From Bacteroidota bacterium (GTDB taxonomy: Bacteria; Bacteroidota; Bacteroidia; B-17B0; Aurantibacillaceae), in assembly GCA_021156365.1 (NCBI GenBank), contig JAJNDK010000011.1:94970-158969 (forward strand): a DNA stretch of 64,000 nt. The letters run 5' to 3'. Position 1 is the first letter of the stretch; each line of letters begins with the position of its first letter. This document shows, piece after piece, positions 25,854 to 34,968 of the stretch. The translations under genes were made by a program, and so were the position numbers. The notes beneath the pieces are model-generated. The model searched no databases, was not told the DNA's origin, and saw nothing but the letters and a program-made list of their open reading frames with translations.

Positions 25854-27508
25854 AGGATTTTGTGAAAAGAAACAAAGGGATTTTACTGGCACTTCTTGTG
25901 CTATTGATCTACCTGTCTCCGAATATATTCATGGCATACAAGGCACGTTACCTCGTGCATGATAATCTCGATTCGAATGTGGTTTGGTACAAGAACCTCG
26001 CAGAATCCGGAAAAATGTTTGCCGATAATAAGGAGATCGTTCCCAACAGTCTTGCCGGTATTCCAAGAGGTTGTTATCCTTCCGAGCTGAATTTCCTGCA
26101 TTTGTTCTACCTGTGGTTTTCACCGCTGTTTGCCTACAACCTGAATATCGTGATCATGCACCTGGTCGCATTTTTCGGGATGTACCTGCTTACCCGTAAA
26201 TATTTATTCAAGAATGAGCCACAATGGCTTCCAATAAGTATTTCTTTATTGTTTGCCTTGCTTCCTTTCTGGCCTTCAGGAGCACTTGCTATTACAGGAC
26301 AACCGTTATTATTATTTGCTTTCCTGAACATACTCAACTACGAGCTGAACTGGAAGAACTGGCTGATCATATTGATCATTCCATTATATTCCGTTCTTAT
26401 TCTCAGTAATTTCTTTTTCCTGATCCTTATCGGCTTGGTGTTCCTGGTGTATTCATTTCGGAAACGGAAGATCAATTTCTGGTTCATTGCCTCCATGATC
26501 TTATTTGTGTTGACATCGGTTATTGCCGAACACAAATTGTTTGAGATGCAATTCATTGAACATTTCGACAGCCATCGTTCTGCAATGAAACACTTCGGGA
26601 CACTGAACCTGAAAGGGGTGATCGGGGTTTCGCTGAAACATTTTATGAAAGGGCAGTATCATTTCCATAGCCTGCAATTCCCGTTTTCCATCCTGCTTGC
26701 TGCGACTGCCTTTATTTTTGCAAAACTGAAAAGGGACAGGTTTATTCTGTTCGGCCTTTTATTGTCGGCGTATTTCATGTCCTTTTTGTTGGTGCTGCCG
26801 GACTGGATGCCCATGCAGGCGTTTATGCTGAAACATAACCTGCTGAAGTCACTTTCCCTTCGGTTCTATTCGCTTTTCCCAATCCTCTGGTTCATTATAC
26901 TGGCCTATTCTTCCTGGGTACTTGTACAATCAAGGCCTGTGGCTAAAAAGATCCTTCCCTTCGTATTCGTTGGAATGGGGGCGTTCAGTTTTTTTTCGCT
27001 TAATGACACGGATTACAACGGATCGGAGTTTGCAGAGAATAGTTTTTACCGGACGTATTTTGATAAGGCCAATGTCAATTATAATACCTTTGAAGATCAT
27101 TATCAGACAACGCTATTCAGCGAAGTAAAGGCAAAAGTGCCTGCCGGAGATTACAACATTGGTTGTATCGGCTTCGAGCCGGAGATTGCCCAGTACAATG
27201 GATACAATACGATTGACGGTTATTTTTTCTATTATGCAAAGACATATAATGAATTCATGAACTCAATCAATGAGAAAGAATTGGCAAAAGGAAAAGTAAA
27301 TGCCGTCTATAGCCGTTGTTACCTCGTAAGTAATGACCTGGAAAAAGGAAAAAATATAATTGATGATCTGCAGCTTGATTATGATAAAATGAAGGAGATC
27401 CGGACAAAATACATTTTCAGCTCCCGGAAGATCATTAACGAAAGACTTACCAACGAACAATTTGTTGGAGAAGGGAACAACGGACTGTTTATTTATACGA
27501 TCCAATAA
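25850..27508 (+). CDS. DUF6044-like multi-spanning membrane protein
   Basis: 552-residue integral membrane protein with about ten or more hydrophobic helices, beginning near residue 10 (GILLALLVLLIYLSPNIFM). The first large loop carries acidic residues (HDNLDSNVVWYKN), as in GT-C glycosyltransferases and YfhO-like proteins. NSLAGIPRGCYPSELN resembles the DUF6044 group found in Bacteroidota and Firmicutes polysaccharide loci. A C-terminal soluble part of about 150 residues follows the last helix. It may transfer a sugar or other group on the periplasmic side, or take part in export. It ends directly before a TTG-initiated gene in the same frame. Confidence 0.8.
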   Translation: MKDFVKRNKGILLALLVLLIYLSPNIFMAYKARYLVHDNLDSNVVWYKNLAESGKMFADNKEIVPNSLAGIPRGCYPSELNFLHLFYLWFSPLFAYNLNIVIMHLVAFFGMYLLTRKYLFKNEPQWLPISISLLFALLPFWPSGALAITGQPLLLFAFLNILNYELNWKNWLIILIIPLYSVLILSNFFFLILIGLVFLVYSFRKRKINFWFIASMILFVLTSVIAEHKLFEMQFIEHFDSHRSAMKHFGTLNLKGVIGVSLKHFMKGQYHFHSLQFPFSILLAATAFIFAKLKRDRFILFGLLLSAYFMSFLLVLPDWMPMQAFMLKHNLLKSLSLRFYSLFPILWFIILAYSSWVLVQSRPVAKKILPFVFVGMGAFSFFSLNDTDYNGSEFAENSFYRTYFDKANVNYNTFEDHYQTTLFSEVKAKVPAGDYNIGCIGFEPEIAQYNGYNTIDGYFFYYAKTYNEFMNSINEKELAKGKVNAVYSRCYLVSNDLEKGKNIIDDLQLDYDKMKEIRTKYIFSSRKIINERLTNEQFVGEGNNGLFIYTIQ

Positions 27509-28360
27509 TTGAAGGCTGAAGAAAACATATTGATCATTGGATCCAACAGTTTCCTCGCAAAATGTCTGATTGGCAAACTGAAGGACACTGCCAACATTAC
27601 GGGTGTGTATCACATCTCCACGCATCTTCATGAAGCGGGTGTTGAATATATAAATGTTGCAACACTGGATCAGTTGCAGGATGTATTCGAAGTGGTGTAT
27701 CTGATCAGTGCTTATGTACCCGAGAAAGGAAATACGGATTATTACAATTTATATGCAGTGAATGTAGAGCTCGCAGAAAAAGTGTCAAAACAATTCCCTT
27801 CAGCGCATATCGTACTGGCATCATCGGTTTCTGTTTACGGCGAACCGGAAGGTATCATCAATGAAAGGACAGCTTCAATAAAAACAAATCCATATGGTCT
27901 GAGTAAATTATGGGCAGAGGAAATGATCAAGCAACATTCTTCTTATTCGATACACCGGATCTCTTCCATGTATGGCGAGCATATGAAAACAAGTACTTTT
28001 TTACCCCTTATCTGTAAAAATGCAATTCAGCACGGAAAAATTACTTTACTGGGAACTGGAGAAAGAAAACAGAATTATATACATGTGAACGATGTGGCTG
28101 AGTCAATGATCAACGCTGCCAACCGGAAGGGGAAAGGAATTTTTTTAAGTGTGTATCCACAATCATTTTCGAACCGGGAGATCGCGGGTATGATAAAAGA
28201 GCAGATGCCAGGTACACAGATAGAGTTTCAGGGCACTGATCATTCGCCCTCGTATGTATATGATGCGGAGTTTAGCTATACATCATTGGAATGGAACTGT
28301 AAGACAAATATGCAAACGGGAATAAAACAACTATGCGAATGGATAAAAAAAGGATCTTAG
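27509..28360 (+). CDS. NAD-dependent epimerase/dehydratase-like protein with TTG start
   Basis: 283-residue extended SDR. The Rossmann start is ILIIGSNSFLAKCL, a variant of GxxGxxG in which later glycines are replaced. The catalytic region has VLASSVSVYGEPEG and, further on, NPYGLSKLWAE with the Tyr-x3-Lys pair. No ATG precedes the Rossmann motif: the TTG at 27509 directly follows the TAA of the upstream gene in the same frame, and the next in-frame ATG would remove half the protein. TTG is therefore the best start. It overlaps the ATP-grasp gene by 28 bp. The substrate is presumably a nucleotide sugar. Confidence 0.82.
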   Translation: MKAEENILIIGSNSFLAKCLIGKLKDTANITGVYHISTHLHEAGVEYINVATLDQLQDVFEVVYLISAYVPEKGNTDYYNLYAVNVELAEKVSKQFPSAHIVLASSVSVYGEPEGIINERTASIKTNPYGLSKLWAEEMIKQHSSYSIHRISSMYGEHMKTSTFLPLICKNAIQHGKITLLGTGERKQNYIHVNDVAESMINAANRKGKGIFLSVYPQSFSNREIAGMIKEQMPGTQIEFQGTDHSPSYVYDAEFSYTSLEWNCKTNMQTGIKQLCEWIKKGS

Positions 28361-29298
28361 TTACAGGGATCGGCGGAAACGTAGGACAGGGCATATTGAG
28401 AAATATTCTGAGCCTTGAGCTGCCGGTGGAGCTGTTCGGTTGCAACGTTGTGGAGTTTTCACCGGGTAATTATTTTTGCAAAGAAGTATTCAAAGTTCCT
28501 TTTGCCTATGACAAAGAATATATACCTGCGATAAAGGACATCGTTGTTTCACAAAAGATCGACCTGGTGATCCCTTCCACCGATTATGAAGTGTATTACC
28601 TCGCAAAACACAGAGATGAAATTCCCTGCACTGTTGCAACTTCCGGTCCAATTGCTTCCGGACTCTACCTCGATAAATACAAAACATTCCTGCATCATAA
28701 AAAATACGATATACCTTTTGCAGATTCAGTATTACCCGGCCAATACAAAGGCCAGTTCGGGGATATCATCCTGAAACCAAGAGAGGGAAGAGGCTCAAGG
28801 GGCATTTTTATCAACCCGACGAATCTTGACGGATTTTCGGATGATAAATACATGGTGCAACCGTTGTTGAAAGGGAAAGAGATCACTACTGCCTTTTATG
28901 TGGATAAGCAACGGAAATTACATGGAATGATAACCATGGAAAGAAGCCTCGAGAATGGCACCACTACTGCCTGCAATGTAATCATGGAGTATGATGCGCA
29001 ACTCTTGCCTATCCTGAATCGGATCATTTTAGCAAGTGATGTCGAAGGCGCTGTGAACCTTCAGTCCATTGTGACAGAAGATAGAGCCATTGTTCCTTTT
29101 GAAGTGAACTGCCGTATTTCCGGGACCAATTCCATTCGTTCCAATTTCGGATTCAAAGATGTGTGGTATACACTGCAGGAAAATCTCTATCACACCGCTC
29201 CTGATAAAGTGGAAGTAACGAAAGGAAAAGCGGTCCGTGTATTAATGGATATTATTTACAAAGAAGATCAGTCCGATCAGCAACCCTATATATTTTAA
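28333..29298 (+). CDS. ATP-grasp ligase (CarB-like), second copy in the locus
   Basis: 321-residue ATP-grasp protein. A Rossmann-like preATP domain (RILVTGIGGNVGQGILRNIL) comes first, then GDIILKPREGRGSRGIFI for ATP binding, YMVQPLLKGKEITTAFYVD, and a metal-binding end PFEVNCRISGTNSIRSNFG. The layout is like the ATP-grasp at 11,442 but the sequences are clearly different by eye. It is followed with a 1-bp overlap by a HAD protein, again as at 11-12 kb. It may ligate an amino acid or hydroxy acid to a sugar amine or acid. No partner is certain. Confidence 0.83.
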   Translation: MRMDKKRILVTGIGGNVGQGILRNILSLELPVELFGCNVVEFSPGNYFCKEVFKVPFAYDKEYIPAIKDIVVSQKIDLVIPSTDYEVYYLAKHRDEIPCTVATSGPIASGLYLDKYKTFLHHKKYDIPFADSVLPGQYKGQFGDIILKPREGRGSRGIFINPTNLDGFSDDKYMVQPLLKGKEITTAFYVDKQRKLHGMITMERSLENGTTTACNVIMEYDAQLLPILNRIILASDVEGAVNLQSIVTEDRAIVPFEVNCRISGTNSIRSNFGFKDVWYTLQENLYHTAPDKVEVTKGKAVRVLMDIIYKEDQSDQQPYIF

Positions 29299-29957
29299 TG
29301 ATAAAAGCACTATTATTTGACGCTGCGAATACGCTGATCTATAAACCGGATCTGCTCGATCGTATCGATACTGTATTGAAAAAACATGGATACGAAGTAA
29401 ATAAGGAATTACTTCGCTCACGGCATAAGCTGGTATCCGAGATCATTCATTTTCCCGACAGGACCGATAGCAGCTTTTACGAGCATTTCAATAGTGAGTT
29501 GCTTTTGTCTTTGGGTATACTTCCAGACAAGCATCTTCTGGACGATGTGTTTTCTGCCTGCACTTATTTACCCTGGCATTTGTTTGAGGATTGTAAGGAA
29601 TTAAATGCGCTCGCTTTGCCTAAGTATGTGCTTTCTAATTTTAATACCGGACTGGATGAATTGATGAATAGGTTGATGCCCGGTTGTTTTGAAGGTTACA
29701 TTGTTTCGGAAAAAGAAGGATGCAGGAAGCCCGACACCAGATTTTATGAGCTGGCCATACAGAAACTGGGTGTAAAGCCCGGAGAGATTGCATATGTAGG
29801 CGATTCATTGAAGCTGGACATCATTCCCGCCCGGAAATGCGGGATGAATGCCATTTTAATTGACAGGTTCGGCGATTTTAGTAATTTTGAGCATCGCATG
29901 AATTCTTTTGGACAGATGCAGGGCATTATTGATACATTAAATAAACAAAGCGCGTGA
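29298..29957 (+). CDS. HAD-superfamily hydrolase
   Basis: 219-residue HAD protein with a helical cap. Motif I is LLFDAANTLI: the first Asp is present, but the second position of the usual DxD is Ala, which is more common in dehalogenase- or nucleotidase-like members than in phosphotransferases. VLSNFNTGL is motif II, and YVGDSLKLDIIPA is motif IV with the metal-binding aspartates. It lies in the overlap-linked run ATP-grasp-HAD-GT2. The substrate is unknown; a sugar or acyl phosphate would fit. Confidence 0.83.
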   Translation: MIKALLFDAANTLIYKPDLLDRIDTVLKKHGYEVNKELLRSRHKLVSEIIHFPDRTDSSFYEHFNSELLLSLGILPDKHLLDDVFSACTYLPWHLFEDCKELNALALPKYVLSNFNTGLDELMNRLMPGCFEGYIVSEKEGCRKPDTRFYELAIQKLGVKPGEIAYVGDSLKLDIIPARKCGMNAILIDRFGDFSNFEHRMNSFGQMQGIIDTLNKQSA

Positions 29958-30889
29958 AAAAAATTTCCCTCGTAGTTCCTGTTTTTTATGAAGAAGATTG
30001 TATTCTCCAGTTCATCGCGGAGGTAAAAGCAGCCTTTGCCGGACTGAATGGTCAATACCAATATGAATTCGTGTTTATCGATGATGGGAGCAAGGACCGT
30101 ACTACAAGCCTGATCAAAGAAGAAGCTGCGAAAGATCAGCAGATCAAATTAGTGGAATTCTCCTACAACCATGGGAAACAATGGGCTGTATCAGCGGGCA
30201 TCAAATACGCAACAGGTGATTATATGATCTATATGGATCCGGATCTGCAGGATCCACCGGAGGAGATCCATCGTTTTATTGAAGAGATCGAAAAGGGATA
30301 TGACCTCGTTTTTGGTATCCGGAGAGAGAAAAAAGACAGCTTCATCAATATTATGTTCTCTAAGATCTTCTGGTGGGTGCTCGAAAAATTCACCGGACTG
30401 AAAATCCCGAAAGGTCTTGCAGTCATGCGGATCTTCAACCGGAAATTTGCTGATAAATTCCTGGCTTATCCCGAACAGAACCGCTTCATCGAAGGGATGT
30501 TCATGCACGTAGGTCTCAAACAAACTACCATAGAGATAACACAGCGGGCACGTTTTGCAGGCGTGAGCAAATTCAATTTCAGGCGAAAAATGAAACTGGC
30601 TTTTGACGCGATCTTCGACTTTTCAGAATTGCCTTTGAAGCAAACCGTTAAATTCGGTTTCTTTATGATGTTCATGGCCTTTTTGTCTTTGCTGACCATC
30701 GTTGTCCTGCGGTTATTCTTTATCGACTTCCAGATCGGCTGGCCATCCATTATTATCACGATCATCGGGGCAACAGGCATCCTGCTTTATTTTATGGGTG
30801 TGATAGCAATCTATATAGGCAGGATCTACAAAGAAGTAAAAGGAAGACCACTCTTCTCCATAAAAGAACTGACTAACATTCATGAGTAA
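29954..30889 (+). CDS. Glycosyltransferase family 2, GtrB/DPM1-like with C-terminal membrane helices (GTG start)
   Basis: 311-residue GT2 enzyme. The GT-A domain starts ISLVVPVFYEEDCI, has VFIDDGSKDRT and YMDPDLQDPPEE (metal-binding acidic motif) and ends with two hydrophobic segments (FFMMFMAFLSLLTIVVL and IITIIGATGILLYFMGVIAIYI). Such enzymes move a sugar from a nucleotide donor onto polyprenyl phosphate. The start is a GTG whose bases overlap the TGA of the HAD gene (GTGA). Lipid-linked monosaccharides made this way are normally used by a periplasmic GT-C enzyme. The multi-spanning protein at 25,850 is the closest candidate. Confidence 0.87.
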   Translation: MKKISLVVPVFYEEDCILQFIAEVKAAFAGLNGQYQYEFVFIDDGSKDRTTSLIKEEAAKDQQIKLVEFSYNHGKQWAVSAGIKYATGDYMIYMDPDLQDPPEEIHRFIEEIEKGYDLVFGIRREKKDSFINIMFSKIFWWVLEKFTGLKIPKGLAVMRIFNRKFADKFLAYPEQNRFIEGMFMHVGLKQTTIEITQRARFAGVSKFNFRRKMKLAFDAIFDFSELPLKQTVKFGFFMMFMAFLSLLTIVVLRLFFIDFQIGWPSIIITIIGATGILLYFMGVIAIYIGRIYKEVKGRPLFSIKELTNIHE

Positions 30890-31517
30890 ACGACTTGCGA
30901 TCATAGGTTCTTCGGATCTCGGTCAGTTGATCGCCCATCACGCTGCAGTGAATTGCGGCTTTGAAATGATGGGATATTACGATGATTTTAATACAAACAA
31001 ATTGAGTGTGGATCAGTATCCGATCCTTGGCAAAGTCGATAAGCTGGAAGAAGATTTTAAGAACGGCGTGTTCGATTGCCTGATGGTGGCCGTAGGATAT
31101 AAGTATATGGATTTCAGGGAAACGATCTTTAAACGCTTCAAAGGAAAAATTCCTTTTGCCAATATAATTCATCCTGGTACCAACAAAGATATTTCTGTGA
31201 AGACGGGTGAAGGCTGTTTTGTTTTGCCGGGCTGTGTACTCGACAGGAATGTAGTATTAGGAGATAATGTCTTATTGAATACGGGCTGTGTGATCGCACA
31301 CGATTCGGAAGTGAACGATCATTCGTTTTTATCTCCGGCAGTAAAAATAGCCGGCTTCTCAAAGATCGGAAAAAAATGTATTATCGGGATCAATGTCACC
31401 GTGATCGATAATATTACGGTCGAAGACGGGATCCAGGTGGGAGCAGGAGCGGTAGTAGTAAAGTCTCTTACCGAAACGGGATTGTATGTAGGTTGTCCTG
31501 CTAAAAAAATAAAATAA
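30882..31517 (+). CDS. NeuD/PglD-family sugar acyltransferase
   Basis: 211-residue acetyltransferase with the two-part NeuD/PglD layout. A short Rossmann-like domain comes first (RLAIIGSSDLGQLIAHHAA, MMGYYDD). A left-handed beta-helix follows with NTGCVIAHDSEVNDHSFLSPA, which contains the family's catalytic histidine, and ends LYVGCPAKKIK. It lies directly upstream of the wecE-like aminotransferase. Together they could make a 4-acylamino-4,6-dideoxyhexose such as dTDP-Fuc4NAc. The acyl group need not be acetyl. It overlaps the GT2 gene by 8 bp. Confidence 0.87.
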   Translation: MSKRLAIIGSSDLGQLIAHHAAVNCGFEMMGYYDDFNTNKLSVDQYPILGKVDKLEEDFKNGVFDCLMVAVGYKYMDFRETIFKRFKGKIPFANIIHPGTNKDISVKTGEGCFVLPGCVLDRNVVLGDNVLLNTGCVIAHDSEVNDHSFLSPAVKIAGFSKIGKKCIIGINVTVIDNITVEDGIQVGAGAVVVKSLTETGLYVGCPAKKIK

Positions 31518-31538
31518 CAATAGAAAGAAATTCTGAAA

Positions 31539-32663
31539 ATGATCACGTTCAATAAACCATATCTTACCGGAAAGGAAACCGATTATATCAAAGATGCGGT
31601 TGCCAATCTGAAGATCTCCGGTGACGGAGTATACACAAAGAAATGCAACGAATTCTTTGAAAAGATCATCGGTTTCAAAAAAGTGCTTCTTACGACATCC
31701 TGCACGGATGCGCTGGAGATGGCAGCCATCCTGATGGATATAAAAGAAGGCGATGAAGTGATCGCTCCTTCGTATACTTTTGTTTCCACAGTTAATGCTT
31801 TTGTGTTACGTGGGGCAAAGATCGTTTTCATTGATTCCTGCAAGGAAAACCCGAACCTGGATGTGGATGCGATCGAAGCATTGATCACACCACGCACAAA
31901 AGTATTGTTGCCTGTCCATTATGCAGGGATTGCCTGCGATATGGATAAGATCATGGAATTAGCAGAAAAGCATAATCTTTACGTAGTAGAGGATGCCGCC
32001 CAGGCTATCGACAGTTATTACAAAGGCCGTAAGTTGGGCAGTATCGGTCACATGGCGGCTTTTTCCTTTCACGAAACAAAAAATATTATTTCGGGTGAGG
32101 GCGGGATGCTTGTGATCAATGATGATAGGTTCATTCAACGGGCCGAGATCATCCGGGAAAAAGGCACCAACCGGTCGGCATTCTTCAGGGGAGAAGTAGA
32201 CAAATACGGATGGGTGGATATCGGCTCTTCTTTTTTACCTTCCGATATTATAGCTGCGTTTTTATTTGCACAGCTGGAGAACCTGCAGGATATACAGAAC
32301 AGAAGAAGGAAGATCTGGGATACTTACGATGCTCAGCTGAAAAAACTGAACGGGAAAGGCATCCAGACACCTCATATACCGGAGTATGCAAGCAATAATG
32401 CACATATGTATTATCTTGTGTGCAAAGACCTCGAAGAGCGGACAAAACTGATCGCACACCTGAAAGCATCGGACATTTCCTCGGTGTTTCATTACCTGTC
32501 TTTGCACAAAAGCCCGTATTATACGGAGAAGCACGATAAGCGGGAATTGCCGCAAACGGATCGTTACTCCGATTGTTTAGTACGTCTGCCAATGTTCTAT
32601 GAGCTATCGGACCAGCAGGTGGATCTGATCTCAGGCAGGATCCTTGAATTTTACAATTCTTAA
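31539..32663 (+). CDS. wecE: dTDP-4-amino-4,6-dideoxygalactose transaminase (WecE/RffA type)
   Basis: 374-residue DegT-family aminotransferase very similar along its length to E. coli WecE. Shared parts include SCTDALEMAAILMDIKEGDEVI, VLRGAKIVFID, PVHYAGIACDMD, REKGTNRSAFFRGEVDKYGWVDIGSS and SDIIAAFLFAQLE. Lys181 in SFHETKNIISGEGG is the PLP lysine. The product would be dTDP-Fuc4N. The dTDP-glucose synthase and dehydratase genes (rmlA, rmlB) are not in this window and must come from elsewhere. The NeuD/PglD-like acyltransferase upstream is its likely partner. Confidence 0.9.
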   Translation: MITFNKPYLTGKETDYIKDAVANLKISGDGVYTKKCNEFFEKIIGFKKVLLTTSCTDALEMAAILMDIKEGDEVIAPSYTFVSTVNAFVLRGAKIVFIDSCKENPNLDVDAIEALITPRTKVLLPVHYAGIACDMDKIMELAEKHNLYVVEDAAQAIDSYYKGRKLGSIGHMAAFSFHETKNIISGEGGMLVINDDRFIQRAEIIREKGTNRSAFFRGEVDKYGWVDIGSSFLPSDIIAAFLFAQLENLQDIQNRRRKIWDTYDAQLKKLNGKGIQTPHIPEYASNNAHMYYLVCKDLEERTKLIAHLKASDISSVFHYLSLHKSPYYTEKHDKRELPQTDRYSDCLVRLPMFYELSDQQVDLISGRILEFYNS

Positions 32664-32693
32664 AAAGCATTAGAGCAAACTGCAAACAGGCAT

Positions 32694-33797
32694 ATGCAAA
32701 AAAAAATACTGATAGTTGTTGGCACCCGCCCGAATTTTATTAAAGTAACGCAGTTCAAGCGCTGTGCTATGGCAACCGGAAATGTGCTGGATATAAAGAT
32801 CGTTCACACCGGGCAGCATTACGATGCAAAGATGGCGGATATTTTCTTCGAGCAATTCGATCTGGTTCCCGATTATTTTCTCAATATTTCCAATACCTCT
32901 GCCAATACGCAGATGGCGGAGATTATGTTAGGGATCGAAAAAGTAGCTGCTGAATACAAGCCGGATCTTATCATGGTGGTTGGAGACGTTAACTCGACTT
33001 TTGCAGCTGCACTCAGTGCTAACAAGACCGGAGTTAAAATAGCACATCTTGAAAGTGGTCTTCGTAGCTTCGACCGTTCCATGCCTGAAGAGATCAATCG
33101 TTTGCTGACGGATGAAATAACCGACTATTTTTTCGTAACGGAACAAAGTGGCCTGGATCACCTGGCAAAAGAGGGGCGTAACCAGGATCAGATTTATTTT
33201 GTGGGCAATACAATGATTGATACGATGGTTGCCTTCGAAGAGAAGATTCAAAAAAGCGCAATACTTTCTACACTTCAATTGGAAGAAGAGAAATTTGTGC
33301 TTATGACGATCCATCGTCCTGCCACGGTAGATAACAAGGACGAGCTTGAGAAATTACTGAACCTGATCGAATATGCAGCCACTTCCTACAAGATCGTCTT
33401 CCCGGTACATCCACGTACGATCAATAATTTGAAGAAATTCGGTCTTCACGAACGTTTTGAGACTATTTCCAATATCATTATTTCCGAACCGCTGGATTAT
33501 TTTGCTTTTCAAAAGCTGATCGCCGCCTGTAAGTTCATTCTTACCGATAGTGGTGGGATCCAGGAAGAGAGCACCTTTCGTTTGAAGCCTTGTATTACCC
33601 TTCGTCCGAATACGGAAAGGCCTGTTACTGTTACCACAGGAACCAATACCCTGCTTCCTTTCGAAATGCCGGTGATCAAAGAAACCATTGCCGCTATTGA
33701 GAATGGAAGCTATAAAAAGGGAGCCGTTCCTCCATTGTGGGACGGGAAGTCAACAGAGCGCATCGTTAAAATACTGGAGTCTATTCTTTCCCGATGA
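32694..33797 (+). CDS. wecB: UDP-N-acetylglucosamine 2-epimerase, non-hydrolysing (WecB/WbpI type)
   Basis: 367-residue non-hydrolysing 2-epimerase. It starts ILIVVGTRPNFIKVTQFKR and has VVGDVNSTFAAALSAN, HLESGLRSFDRSMPEEINR, VFPVHPRTINNL and LTDSGGIQEEST, all WecB-family signatures. It would give UDP-ManNAc from UDP-GlcNAc. The same fold in WbpI acts on UDP-GlcNAc3NAcA, and the WbpB/D/E-like genes at 46.5-49.1 kb make that alternative worth considering. It overlaps the next transferase gene by 4 bp. Confidence 0.88.
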   Translation: MQKKILIVVGTRPNFIKVTQFKRCAMATGNVLDIKIVHTGQHYDAKMADIFFEQFDLVPDYFLNISNTSANTQMAEIMLGIEKVAAEYKPDLIMVVGDVNSTFAAALSANKTGVKIAHLESGLRSFDRSMPEEINRLLTDEITDYFFVTEQSGLDHLAKEGRNQDQIYFVGNTMIDTMVAFEEKIQKSAILSTLQLEEEKFVLMTIHRPATVDNKDELEKLLNLIEYAATSYKIVFPVHPRTINNLKKFGLHERFETISNIIISEPLDYFAFQKLIAACKFILTDSGGIQEESTFRLKPCITLRPNTERPVTVTTGTNTLLPFEMPVIKETIAAIENGSYKKGAVPPLWDGKSTERIVKILESILSR

Positions 33798-34960
33798 TCT
33801 ACGTAACTTTATTGGATCAGTTTCATCCCGGTATTTATTCGAGTCAGGTTATTGATGTATGCGATTACCTGAATCACCGCTACAAAGCCAATATACGCGT
33901 AGTGGCTTTTCTTTCGATCCGCGAATTGAAAAATACGGATGCGAAGAAAAAGCTGAAACAGCTTTCTCCCACAGCCATTGTGCTTCCCGCTTTCCCGGGG
34001 CTTAAAAATTTCCAGCTGACTTCTTTCCTGTTATTTTTTGTTTGCCTCTTCACCGGCGAACGGGTGGCTATATGCCGGAATGTATTCTGTACAAAGATGG
34101 CGCTCCGTTTGAAAAAATGGGGATTGCTCAAAAAAGTGGTGATGGATGGAAGAAGCGCTATGGCAGCTGAGATCGGAGAATACGATGTATTCCCTGTCGA
34201 CTACCTGCGCAACAATGTTGCTGCATTCGAAAAGTATGCAGTGAATACGGCCGATTTCCGAATGGCAGTTTCCAATAAATTGATCGGATACTGGAACGAA
34301 AAGTACGGGTACAACAAGCAGGAACATGTAGTGATCCCCTGCACACTCGACCGGAAATATTTCGACAAAGGCGATTTTGTGATCAGTCCGGAAACGAAAA
34401 CGATTAAAGCAAAGCTGAATATTAGCGATGAGGATATTGTATTGGCCTATGCCGGTTCAACAGCTCCCTGGCAGTCTTTCAAATTATTGGAACAGTTGTT
34501 TGTACCGTTGTTACAGAAAGACGCACGGATAAAGATCCTGTTCCTTTCAAAAGAAAGTGAAGATAATAAACGGCTGCAGGCGCAGTTTCCCGATCGCATT
34601 ATGATCCACTGGCTGGAACATAAAGATGTATTGAATTACCTTGCTTGTTGCGATTACGGGATCCTCGTTCGGGAACAATCGGATACTAACAAAGTGGCGT
34701 CTCCTACAAAATTTGCAGAATACCTGGCTGCCGGCTTACAAGTGCTGATCTCCGAAAACCTCGGTGATTTCAGTTCTTTTGTAAAGGAGCATAACTGCGG
34801 TATAGTGATATCCGAAGGATCCGATTCACTTCCTGCTTTCCGGAAAAGTATACGGGAAGATAAAAAAGCCTGTTTTGGCTTATCCAAAAAGTACTTCGAT
34901 AAAGGATCGGAGATCAATGATGCAGCTTACCAAAAGCTGTTCTCCTTCCTGAGCGCTTAA
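33794..34960 (+). CDS. Glycosyltransferase family 4-like protein
   Basis: 388-residue transferase and last gene of the plus-strand run. It begins MIYVTLLDQFHPGIYSSQV. The donor domain contains IVLAYAGSTAPWQSFKLLEQL and SPTKFAEYLAAGLQVLISENLGD, which corresponds to the GT4 ExxAxG region. A mildly hydrophobic segment at about residue 80 (FLLFFVCLFTGERVAICR) may be a membrane-contacting helix. The gene converges on a minus-strand gene with only 8 bp between the two stop codons. Confidence 0.8.
   Translation: MIYVTLLDQFHPGIYSSQVIDVCDYLNHRYKANIRVVAFLSIRELKNTDAKKKLKQLSPTAIVLPAFPGLKNFQLTSFLLFFVCLFTGERVAICRNVFCTKMALRLKKWGLLKKVVMDGRSAMAAEIGEYDVFPVDYLRNNVAAFEKYAVNTADFRMAVSNKLIGYWNEKYGYNKQEHVVIPCTLDRKYFDKGDFVISPETKTIKAKLNISDEDIVLAYAGSTAPWQSFKLLEQLFVPLLQKDARIKILFLSKESEDNKRLQAQFPDRIMIHWLEHKDVLNYLACCDYGILVREQSDTNKVASPTKFAEYLAAGLQVLISENLGDFSSFVKEHNCGIVISEGSDSLPAFRKSIREDKKACFGLSKKYFDKGSEINDAAYQKLFSFLSA
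34861..34881 (-). terminator. Possible weak terminator for the minus-strand operon, inside the opposite gene
   Basis: On the minus strand the sequence reads AAGCC-loop-GGCTT followed by a short T-run. It lies about 90 bp past the stop of the 34,969-36,414 gene. The stem is only 5 bp, so this is a weak candidate; if real, the minus-strand message overlaps the 3' end of the opposing glycosyltransferase gene. Confidence 0.28.
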
Positions 34961-34968
34961 TCCCCTTT

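Noticed and set aside
25850..27508. Wzy polymerase or Wzx flippase
   Set aside because: The topology and first-loop motif fit the DUF6044/YfhO-like group better. No O-antigen polymerase or MATE-type flippase signature is visible, though a functional replacement cannot be excluded.
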